From: Rhypophila decipiens
Lineage: Eukaryota > Ascomycota > Sordariomycetes > Sordariales > Naviculisporaceae
DNA: 64,000 nt
Reading direction: 5' to 3'
NCBI GenBank assembly: GCA_033297075.1
Contig: MU858209.1
Coordinates: forward strand, 1-64,000
Below are positions 10,493 to 19,592 of the stretch, piece after piece. The stretch's first letter is position 1. Each line of letters opens with the position of its first letter. The position numbers were made by a program, and so were the translations under genes. The notes beneath the pieces are model-generated. The model made no database searches. It was given only the letters and a program-made list of their open reading frames with translations, and was not told where the DNA came from.

Positions 10493-11444
10493 CTTTGTGG
10501 TTACTTCTCTTTTTGCGTTTTTCTAGCCCTTTATTTCTTTTCTTTCTCCTTTTTCTTTCCTTTCTGTTGCTCCTTGCCGCTTGTGCATTTATAGTTTGAT
10601 AAATATACTTATAATACCTAGAGTGGGGATGTATTATACTTATGCCGAGGATGTCGCTAATGTGCTATACTATGTTGGTACCTTGTAAGTCGCCGGCTTC
10701 CAAATACCATCCGTATAGACCAACTTCATGGTTACCACAAGTCAATTCTCATGAACTAGAGGGTTTCACTTGGGTTTCCCTCGCCAAAAAGATTTGGAAC
10801 GTCAAACAATGGTGCCAGCTTTGCTTTTTGATACATAGAAACCCACTTGGCCTATTCGCACATAGAATAAGAGAGCAATGACACGAGATTATGACTGGAC
10901 TCCAAGGCAGATATCCCACAACGTGAGAGATGTTGATCAATGTCAAATGGCTTATTCTATCTATCAGCAAGGTCCAGAAACGACAACACATAATCCCCAG
11001 AATGAATCCCTTCCGAATCATGGAAGGCAGCTCGAAGGAGGCACAGCTAACTAATCCTTGCCAGCCTGAGTCTCTTTATTCGCTACTCAATTTGGGAACG
11101 GTAGAGCATATTCAATTCTAGCCGGTTCACTTTGGCTCAGATCATTCTAGGCAGACTCAGTAGTGGAGACCAGATTGTGTATCAATCGCGGGATGAGAGC
11201 TCCATGTCGCGTCTCTTGAACTTGTTGTTGACTGAGATGGACTGAACAGACAACCCATTTGAATCTTTTCAATAGATGAGATGAAATCGATGCGTACAGT
11301 TCTGGGCACAATCTTGTCACTTTGCTCCGATTCAGTTTTACTGAACTACCTTGCACCGAACTTCTCGCACCAGTCACCAGTGTTGTTTTTACTCGATCCT
11401 TCCTCGCCTTTTCCTTTCTTTTTTAATAAAAGATATTACCGGAA
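10493..11444. other. intergenic, no gene seen
   Basis: Pyrimidine-rich DNA after the tRNA-like sequence, then unremarkable sequence with short overlapping frames. Nothing supported. Confidence 0.4.
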
Positions 11445-13296
11445 ATGCTCCCCCGCGCCCAAATGGTGCAGACCACGAGAGACGTGCCCGGCCCTGCTGG
11501 TGCTTCGGCGCCAGTCAGGTCGAAGCGAAAGAGAAGCGTCGGCGACGACGGTGATGATGGTGAGGGAGCTACCGCAAAAGCTCCAAGACTCGGTGAGTTT
11601 TCTTTTTTCCTCTTTCTCTTTCTCTTTCTCTTTCTCTTTCTCTTTCTCTTTTTCTTGCCTGTTTTTTCTCTTCTCGGCACTCATTCCAACACCCCGCAAA
11701 GTCAAGTGATTGCTCAAGCCCTTAATTACCCTGTCACATTTCTCTTGTGCCGGAGCATTTGGGTGCTCACGGGCAAGCGGCACAGCTAGCCTCGAGTTTT
11801 GTATACTCAAATGGGCGGCAAGCGGTTCTTTCCAAGAACGTCACGCTTGCCTTTTGCGCGAAAGATCGGGGGCACCAAGCAGTAATACCCTGCCAGCCAT
11901 CAGTCACATACCCGTACCAGGAAGGATGTCATCGGTCGCGGAACTGATGGCATCCTGCATTTCCATCAATACCAAGTTACCAAACCCTGTCGCCTCATTG
12001 AAAAGTTCAGGGAGGGTTCCGTGAATAGCTCAACTCATCTGGTTTCTGCTGTGGTTTTCGTCAACCGACGGTTTCCGGATATCAGAGTTACGGTGAAGTT
12101 ACCGTCCAGAATCGTCAACAACCGTGGAGGGTTTCAACTTTTATTGCACAAAACTATGGAATTACGGTCAAGATGATCTGTTGAATTAAGCAACTGTTGA
12201 CAGAAGTTACCCCTTTCCATACGGTACTACTGGGTCTTAACCCACGAGCCTCGGATCTACTTCCATTGGCCTGAGAAGGGACATCACCTCAGACTAATAC
12301 ATTGACCCAAACTCTTGACTGAATCTTCTGCCAAACGAAATATGCTGACATTATTAATGAATAGATATTACCCAGAGCAACGCGCTCCCCCGAGTCCGAG
12401 TCGTTGCGCGGCGGCCGGCTCCCCCGCCTCCTCCTCCAAGCTCTCCGCCACCCCCGACCCCAAGTTATCCGCCGCCGCCGCCGCCAACCACCGCCATCAC
12501 CGGGGAAAGCCTCCTCTTTGACTTCAAAGGGGAGGTTTTCCTCCATGGGGGTTTAAAGGAGAATCCGGATGAGTCGGATGCCGAGGCCAGAAGATGGCAG
12601 TATTTTGTTTCGTCTCCGGAGGAAATTGTCCTCCCAATCTTCTGCGACGGATCTTTTCGGTCTGTCGACATGCCCTCGGGCTACGGACTATCGTTTCCCC
12701 GGCTTTCGCTCAGCCCGGAGCACCGAGATATTGAAAATGGGACGAGGGTGGTGATGGGATGGCAGATCCAAGATTCCGAGGCACTGGACAGCGTTCTTTT
12801 GGAGCATCTCGCCGTGTTGCAAGCCATTTACATGGCAAAAGATGAGATCGAATTTGCCGCGATGGAGTACGGACGAGCCCAGTTAGCGACGAATTTTTCT
12901 CCGGCTCGACCTGCGGTGGTAAAGATTTACTCGGATTGCATTGGGTTGCTGGATTGTTTGCAATCCCGTAAACTTTCTCGCCTGAAATTTACCAAGCCTC
13001 ATCATCGTGTACGGCGATATATCGTCCGAGAGATTGCGCGAGCGTCTCGGTTATTGCACGACAATTCGGCATCCTTGCCGGTGAAGCTCGAGGTTCACTG
13101 GGTGTCAGCCCATACCGGACGGCTTGCCATCCACACAATGGCAGATAAAATGGCAGGCGAGATTCGAGTGACCGAGGGCGATCCGACTGTTGGTTGGATT
13201 ACTGCTAGGTGTGGAACGGAGTACCGGACGAGTTGCCCAAAAGGGGTTATCACAACAATGGAAGATGAGATCCGCCGGTTACGATTTGAGGGATAA
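11445..13296 (+). CDS. RNase H-fold protein with intact catalytic tetrad
   Basis: I propose two exons, 11445-11592 and 12365-13296, together 359 codons. Exon 1 ends CTC-G before GTGAGT. Exon 2 begins after AATAG and completes the codon (GAT). Exon 1 encodes a basic/acidic segment (RSKRKRSVGDDGDDGEG) that looks like a nuclear localisation signal. Exon 2 starts with a poly-Pro linker and then an RNase H fold. Its acidic tetrad is visible: Asp in FCDGS (about 144), Glu in LLEHLAV (about 195), Asp in IYSDCIG (about 239) and Asp in HTMADKMA (about 310), with VHWVSAHTG before the last one. It could be a domesticated retroelement RNase H or a host RNA:DNA-hybrid nuclease. The 772-bp intron is unusually long for this genome and holds a CTCTTT microsatellite. 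Confidence 0.7.
11611..11656 (+). repeat. (TTTCTC)n microsatellite inside an intron
   Basis: About seven copies of a TTTCTC hexamer lie just after the 5' splice site of the RNase H-like gene. They may act as a polypyrimidine tract or simply be slippage DNA. Confidence 0.9.
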
Positions 13297-13646
13297 ACGG
13301 CGAAAAAATGCGGTAATCGGATGAGTTGATGGGAGTGGATATGGGTACTTCGTTTGTTCTATTCTTACAACACCACTTATGCATGTACCGATAATTACTT
13401 GTCCGGTACTTGTATTCTTACTTGTATATCTCTTGTAGTATCATATATCTTGTCACCCTGGACTTCATACTGCCTCGCCTCCATTTTCACTCATATTATC
13501 ACCGCTGCTATCTTTGCTAAGATGTATTTATTATCTAGCGTTATGCTGCTGGTTCTGTCCATATCACTATCGACTCCAAGTGTACTGGCGCTGTTAATCG
13601 ACAGGCAGAGGGGGAAATGAGCAAGCATGAGACCTCAGACCTCCTT
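13297..13646. other. convergent intergenic stretch
   Basis: Separates the 3' ends of the RNase H-like gene and the minus-strand GPI-protein gene. A hydrophobic 88-codon frame (13354-13620) lacks gene-like features. Confidence 0.4.
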
Positions 13647-14420
13647 TTACATGAACATGACAACAAACAATGCCATGGCCGCCATTCCCGCCATATTAAC
13701 GGGGATTCCTCCAGTGACTCCATCAACGCCAGCCGTAACAGAAGACTAGGGCACACTCACGTTAGCATCATTGTAGAATCCAGTCTTTGCATGGACAACA
13801 GGTGGACATACAGTAGCAGTGGGAGCCCCGGACTCGGTAGTCTCAGGCTCGGAATCCGATGCGGCTGGGGAGCCAGAGGTCCCTGTCTCTTCCGGTTCCG
13901 CCTCATCGGCAGCAGTGGTAGTAGGGGGTTTGGTTTGAGCACTCGGCTCGGCGGAGAACACTGGAGCGGGCGTGGATGATGGCGCAGGAGCATCTGAAAA
14001 AGATTCCGAGTCGTCGATGTCGTCAGGTGTCGTGGACAGACCACAAGCCTGTCCCGCAGCACCGACGCTCCTGCCATACATGTCCCAGATCCCTTGCTCG
14101 ACGGCGCAGTCTAGACACTCCTCGTATAGGTCTGTCCATGTTGAGTTGCTGCAGTGGCCTTGGATGCGTGCGCCGGCGATGGTTGAGCCTGATAAGAGGG
14201 AAAGGTGTTAGTGGACAGCTACAAGTTCAAGTTGGAGGTATGGTTCAGGGTGTTGCCAAGGTGATTACCTACCGCAGTTGGAGTGGCAGCTGAACTTGGG
14301 GGAACCTGGCGCCTGCCGCTTCAAGACGGAACGCTCGCCAAGGACTTTGTTGGCCGGAGTGAGTGCACTGGATGTGAAGACAACCAAGCCTAGGAGAGAG
14401 AGGTGCTTGTAGATTAACAT
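13647..14420 (-). CDS. GPI-anchored Cys-rich cell-surface protein
   Basis: Three exons on the minus strand (14420-14273, 14188-13812, 13745-13647) give 207 codons. The intron borders are GTAGGT..CAG and GTATGT..CTAACG..CCCTAG. The protein starts with a hydrophobic signal peptide and a dibasic LKRQ site. A conserved module with paired cysteines follows (FSCHSNCG, GHCSNSTW, ECLDCAVEQGIWDMYG, QACGLS). Then comes a Ser/Thr/Pro/Glu-rich stalk, and the third exon ends in MAGMAAMALFVVMFM, a textbook GPI-attachment tail. Without the second intron the frame would stop early and lose this tail, which supports the splice model. The Cys module resembles a group of ascomycete surface proteins of unknown role. 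It is divergent from the BIM1-like gene. Confidence 0.85.
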
Positions 14421-15363
14421 GGCCAAATGTCGAAATTTAGAAAATAGAGATGAGACACCTTCCAAGAAAGAAACGTGGGTGAGGTAGCACAATAAAGACA
14501 GCAAAGAATGGGTATGAACAAGCAATTGGTGGTTACAGCCAGGTGGGCAGACAGCTTCCTTATCTGGGCTTTCAATCTACCGTGAGGAGTGGGAGGGTCA
14601 CGGTGAGTGCTGATTGTCCTCTGGGCTCTGGCGTGACAATGTGCATCTGACATCCTGGCAACTTCCCATGTTGGCACGTCCCGCGTCGCCAATGCCACTG
14701 AAGGTGCTCTTGGACTCTTGGAACTGATCCTTTCATCCAATCAAATGCCGCAGCCGAGGCCATTCGAGCTTTGATTATCAAGATAATCAAAATCGACTGA
14801 TGCTTCGGACGGATCCTTGTGGGTCCGTCCTCTGCCAAGCCATCTTATCTGATCATCTGATAAATATTTGATCTGATAATCCCGGGAACATCACCACCCA
14901 CCCTGTCAGTCCACAAGGGGACTGCCCACACCGACGTACCCCGATATTCGGCGAGCTTAGGCCTGGCACGGATATCCCACGTCGTGAGTCACAATATCGC
15001 ACAGCTCGCGACTTCTCGGGACTGTATGCTGCTTTCAGGTTCAGGCCAAGATCATGCCGAAGCAGCCAAGTTGGAAAGTTCATCACGGCTCCCCATGTCT
15101 GTCGTTTTGCTTGCCCCTCACTCTGGTATTTTTAGCCGGAAGGGTTGCATGTGTTGATTCCTGATGCAATGACAAGTCCGTTTCCCGGCTATCCCTCTGT
15201 CTTGGTCTACCCGTCCAAAGAACGAGCTTGCCAAGGGGTCGCTCCCGGCAGTGGCCATATTACCATTCCCCAACTCCCCCCAAGTTTCTGCAATCTCACC
15301 CAACTCATTTCCTCTCTTCTTACTCTTCTAAAGTGAGCATCGCGACCGTTCCTTGCAAGCACC
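14421..15363. promoter_or_regulatory. shared divergent promoter region
   Basis: 943 bp between the start codons of two cell-surface protein genes transcribed away from each other. It includes an AT-rich patch with repeated TGATCATCTGAT/GATAA-type motifs at about 14770-14880 (possible GATA-factor sites). No gene seen. Confidence 0.4.
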
Positions 15364-16456
15364 ATGGACGCTTCCGTCAGTCTTTGGAAGGCTGCCATCC
15401 TTCTTGCAGCCCTTGCTTGTCAGACTATGGGGCAAGAGTCTGCTCCGGAACAGGGACCTGCCGGGTTCATGTGGCCGCCCGACCGTGTGTGGTCGGCCGC
15501 CATGGACAACACGGCGCCTTGTGGCTCCGCTGACGGCGTCAAATCTCGCACCGAGTTCCCTCTCAGTAGGTCTACCGTCGGTTCTCCTGCCTTTTGGGCC
15601 ACAGGATAATCTAACCTGTTCCACTTTTCAAAATTCAGCGGGTGGCGCGGTGGCCCTTATCGCCCAAGACGACTCGTACTCTGCTCAGCTTAGCATCTCC
15701 TTTCAAGACGGTAGGTTCCTCTTCTCCTTGGCCTACAACATCTCTCAGTCCCGCTTCCGCCTAACCCCCTTCCTAAAACTAGACCCAAAAGCCCAAAACG
15801 ACTTCACCTTTGTAACCAACCCAGCCCCCTTCCGCGAAATCGACCCGGGCCACTCCTGCTTCCACCTGCCCGACCCGCCTGCGCGCATCTCCTCGGGCCA
15901 AGTGGCCACCATCCAGCTCAAATACACGGCCGATTTCGACCGCCCGGGAAACCAGACCTTTTACGCCTGCGCGGACATCATCTACGTCCTGCCAGAAAAC
16001 TTTGATATCCCTATCCCATGCTTCAACGCTACCAACAGCACGCATGATATTCCTGCTCCTACCGCCACGGGGATTCCCACCGAGCTGCCTGGACATGGGG
16101 ATGATGGGCCGCCGCTTGCTCCCGTCACTGGGGACGAGGATAAAGGGTCTGGCTCGGGGTCAGGTGGGGGAGGGGGAGGGGGGCTGTCAAAGGGGGCTAT
16201 TGCTGGTGCCGTGATCGGGTCTGTTGTTGGGCTGGGGCTGACTGTCGGGTTGGGGCTGTTTTTGTATAGAGAGAGACAGAAGACCAAGAGGCTGGAGAGG
16301 CAGAGGGACTCGGGACGCGGGGTCAAGTGGGTGGAAGACCCGGATGCGACCACCACGAGGGATGGTGCGTCCTCGAGGGCCTCGGCGGGTGAGAGTTTGA
16401 GGATGGGGAGCATGTCCGGGGGTGCGGGTAGTACACCCACTGCCACTGGGAACTAA
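15364..16456 (+). CDS. BIM1-like (copper acquisition factor/X325-type) domain membrane protein
   Basis: Three exons (15364-15565, 15639-15710, 15783-16456) give 315 codons. Each junction restores a conserved motif: PL-T-GGAVALIAQDD and SISFQD-DPKAQNDF. A signal peptide (about 1-23) precedes GFMWPPDRVW and DNTAPCGS. Later come DPGHSCFHLP and QTFYACADI, with Cys residues in the positions seen in the fungal BIM1-like/LPMO-related family. A Gly/Ser linker follows, then one transmembrane helix (GAIAGAVIGSVVGLGLTVGL) and a basic cytosolic tail, so it is a type I plasma-membrane protein. Family members have been linked to copper handling. The predicted mature N-terminus here is Gln, not the copper-binding His of canonical BIM1/X325 proteins, so copper binding is doubtful. 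Confidence 0.85.
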
Positions 16457-17040
16457 GACATGTGTGTTGGGCGATATGGAGCTGGGGCTATAATGAACCT
16501 GATGTCTGGGACGTTTAATGTCAAGTAATTCTGTCGTCGTCGTAGAGAGGGAGACGGGGGCTTGACGAATTGGATGATAAGCATACATGTTAACGAACGA
16601 ATTCAAGACAACCCTTTATTCCGATCTCCCGCACCTCTCTGAACGCATATTTGGTTGCATTTTAGTCCGTGACATGGGCGCTTTGAGGTACCGGGCCTTG
16701 CCTTCAAGTTGAAGTGCGATGAAAAGAAACTGCGGCCGACCCAGACCTATCCTAGTACCTGGCGCTCAACGTATGAATCTTGGAGCTCTACCTTACGATA
16801 CCTGACATGGGGTAAACCTTACCCCTTGATACGAGGTAGGGAGAACCCGAGATCAGACTAAACACTCACCATCCAGCCAAAATAATGTGCGGGGTGTGTC
16901 GCGTTTCTTGCCCTGTGAGCTGTAAATCTTCCAGTCGCGTCAGTCACACTTCTAGGAAGGACCAACACCCCGCAAGTCGCAACACCACTTGTCGTAAATC
17001 TTGAAAACTCACCAATTCATCGGACTTCACCACCTTCCAA
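16457..17040. other. intergenic, no gene seen
   Basis: Contains a short imperfect inverted block around 16795-16840 (TACCTGACATGG..GGTAAACCTTACCCC). Otherwise unremarkable. Confidence 0.35.
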
Positions 17041-17224
17041 TATACCCAAGGCGACCGTGGAAAGCACGGCAAGGAAGCGAAAGTATTCTCCTTGCGATGA
17101 CTCGTCGTCTGATGAAGAGGAGGCAGGAGTCGGTCGCGACGGTTGGTTTCCATTCCACAATCTCTTTCTTTGCTCCCCCTGACAAGGGGCCTTCCCATTG
17201 AATATACCGTTCGTGCCTTGGCAG

Positions 17225-18043
17225 AATGTTCGGTTGATTATTCGAGACAATGGGGGACATACTTCTATTGGTTCTTGCTTGGAATTGATTGCTAAGTGCG
17301 CACAAATAAACACAGGTCGCCACATACCGCAGGCACTCCGCCCGGTCGACGATTTGATGGACAACGCCCACGAGATCTCACCGCCTACCCCTGGAGATGG
17401 CAGCAGCCTTGATTTTGCGGGCGAGGTCATCATCCAGAGCCCAGAGACGGCAACGGCGCGAGCGACGGCACACATGCAAACTAGACCACAGTATCTATTT
17501 GGCACTAGCGACGAAAGCCGCGCCATCGATAGCTGGACACTGGCCGTCTTTGTTGCGGGTACTTGTACTCACTCCACCGGCCCCGGTGCTGTGGGTATTG
17601 CTCTCAAGTTCCTGCGCATCAACCCAGGCATAGCAGATACGAGCAACAGACAAGAGGTCGTCAAAACCTTCAAGCTTCAGAATAGTTCGTTGCTCTTCGA
17701 CGATAGTACCCAAGCCATTGCTCTCCTCGAAGGCATTGAAGCTGCATATTCCGAGCTCGAGTCTGCCATTCACGTCTATGGAAAGCCCAAGGCAGCTGTC
17801 GTGCCTGTGATGGTCTTTTCGGCTCACTCGCGGATTCTCTCGCTGATGCAATCTGGATACCATAAGCGTAACCATCCGCCAAATAAGGCGCAGGTCGTGC
17901 TAAGGCGAATCCTTGGTGATGTTGCGACGGGTTCCCATCTACTCATCCAGAAGATGGAAGCAGCCGGCGTTAAAATTGACTTGCAATCCACTGGTGCCCA
18001 GGACTCAGCTGGATTCCCATCAAGTCCGCCTTCTCTCTCGTAA
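17225..18043 (+). CDS. RNase H-like fold protein lacking catalytic residues (5' exon unresolved)
   Basis: The open frame 17225-18043 has no suitable ATG at its start and follows a good acceptor (CTTGGCAG). A likely 5' exon at about 17041-17138 encodes ARKRKYSP..DDSSSDEEE, the same basic-then-acidic layout as exon 1 of the RNase H-like gene at 11445. I could not find a donor that joins the frames cleanly. In the main exon the strand-helix pattern matches that gene: WTLAVFVAGTC where FCDGS lies, AIALLEGIEAAY for the Glu helix, VMVFSAHSRI where IYSDC lies, and IDLQSTGAQDSAG for the VHWVSAHTG region. The Asp residues of strands 1 and 4 are replaced, but the helix Glu remains. I infer an inactive paralogue, perhaps nucleic-acid binding or regulatory. 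Alternatively it is an unrelated alpha/beta protein. Confidence 0.55.
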   Translation, partial: NVRLIIRDNGGHTSIGSCLELIAKCAQINTGRHIPQALRPVDDLMDNAHEISPPTPGDGSSLDFAGEVIIQSPETATARATAHMQTRPQYLFGTSDESRAIDSWTLAVFVAGTCTHSTGPGAVGIALKFLRINPGIADTSNRQEVVKTFKLQNSSLLFDDSTQAIALLEGIEAAYSELESAIHVYGKPKAAVVPVMVFSAHSRILSLMQSGYHKRNHPPNKAQVVLRRILGDVATGSHLLIQKMEAAGVKIDLQSTGAQDSAGFPSSPPSLS

Positions 18044-18933
18044 TGCGCGCCGCGAGTAACCATAGAAAACTACCATGGCTCCTGTAACCTCGGCGGTATA
18101 CTAGCGCCTGGAAAACGAGCTTCGCCTTCTTTGCCAGCAGTTCAAATGGTCAAAGAGTAGCCGTAACGTATATGCAGTCAACGCACATGTAATCTCGCGT
18201 GTTGAAAGACAATTCAAGCAAATTCGGCTGGCGCACGGGAAGGAGGATACTGATACAACTATGAAAGACGAATAGCTGAGCGAAAGTCACCAGGAGATGG
18301 GCACGTGATGCTTGCAATCACACCATGAATCATGAAGAGTATGTTACTGGCGCTATTGTGGATGGAAACTGGGAGTGGGACTTTGGTTGTAGTTTACGAG
18401 ACAAGCTCTTCTTGTATTCGCTAGACGTCATAGATCCTTGAATATTGGCGCCAGCCCTACCACAATTCCTCATCTAGTGCAAAGTTGGCTTTGCAAGAAG
18501 TGTGTATCCAAGCTTCCGAGCCGTGTGGTCCTGTGAAATGTGAACTAAAACGTTTTACCAGCAACAAACGTAGGAGGTTACCAAGAGACGACCCCCCATT
18601 GACCACATCACCGCTCTCGTGATCAAATTTTGGGCAGATAGAGGAGGGAATCTTGAGATTCATGCCATAGATCTAAGGCAAGAATGAAAGAAATTGAATA
18701 AAAGGCGGAAAGGAATTCAAAAGTACAAGAAAAACAAAAAGTCGGAGTATTATGAAAACTTCCCAGCACGACTTTGAAGCGCAAAAAACATCTACACCCG
18801 ATCGGACCCATAGGACGCATCCAATGCCAATTGTACGTGAATGAGATCAATCAGCTAAATTGCGTTTTGTGTTTTCCATTGTTGATTAATGTTTTTTAAA
18901 AAAAAAGAGAGAAGGAAGAAAAAAAAAGAGTAC
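18044..18933. other. intergenic, no gene seen
   Basis: No domain-bearing frame. A poly(A)/purine block at 18896-18930 becomes the T-run terminator of the minus-strand tRNA-like element next to it. Confidence 0.4.
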
Positions 18934-19057
18934 GGTCTGCCACAGAATTGAACTGTAGACCTGCCCGGTCAATGGCGAGGTTGGTTAACTTACTTTCTGT
19001 TATTCAGAACGGTGCGCCGGCAACGCCTCTGTCGACTGCCACTTGACCAAAGCACCA
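18934..19057 (-). ncRNA. Pol III tRNA-like element with insertion
   Basis: On the minus strand, an A box (TTTGGTCAAGTGGC) lies near the 5' end, a T-arm-like B box (ACAG-TTCAATT-CTGT) lies near the 3' end, and the element runs straight into a T9 tract (plus-strand A9 at 18919-18927), a strong Pol III terminator. The acceptor ends pair only partly (GGT/ACC), and about 50 nt of extra sequence replaces a regular anticodon arm. It shares this design with 7232-7363. It is a tRNA-derived element or relic. Confidence 0.35.
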
Positions 19058-19592
19058 ATTTTATTTGAATTCGAGATTGACCTACCATAATCCGGTGCCT
19101 AAATACCCGACGCCTTCCAGTTCAGATGAACGCCCTTTTACATGCATTTGGCAGTTTGGACTTTTGATCATTCCGCTTTGCAAGCTCCACCTGTGTTACC
19201 TAAGCTTTGTTTTGTGTGGCCGCGGCCTCGTTGGTACATTTCTAGCTCCGCTTACTTTGGAATTACATTCGTCTTGTGAACGTGAAGGAGGTTGGGCACA
19301 TGCGTTACTCTCGCCAAAACAAGAGATCTCAAGCATGGGTCGATGTTCTGGGGATTTTGGAATATCCTTGTGGTCACAAGTCTCATAAAGTCTATCTGTG
19401 AGGATGCTTTCTGCAGGCTCATATTGGAGTGTACACCGCATTCCCACACCATTGTAAATACAATGACAACGTAAACTATCCAAACGGTTTGGACAATATT
19501 TCCGACCGGGATTCTACAATACACCTTTCGGGTCAAGGGGAAACGGAGAAGAAAAACAGCACAATAGAAGCCCCGCTCTCAAAAGCCACGCC
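19058..19592. other. intergenic, no gene seen
   Basis: 3' flank of the ABC transporter gene. Only short frames are present. Confidence 0.4.

Noticed and set aside
13354..13620. Hydrophobic 88-codon frame
   Set aside because: Lies between convergent 3' ends, is AT-rich and has no conserved feature.
13746..13811. C-terminal coding of the GPI protein as a continuous frame
   Set aside because: The segment has a donor GTATGT, branch point GCTAAC and acceptor CCCTAG. Splicing it out yields a perfect GPI tail, so it is an intron.
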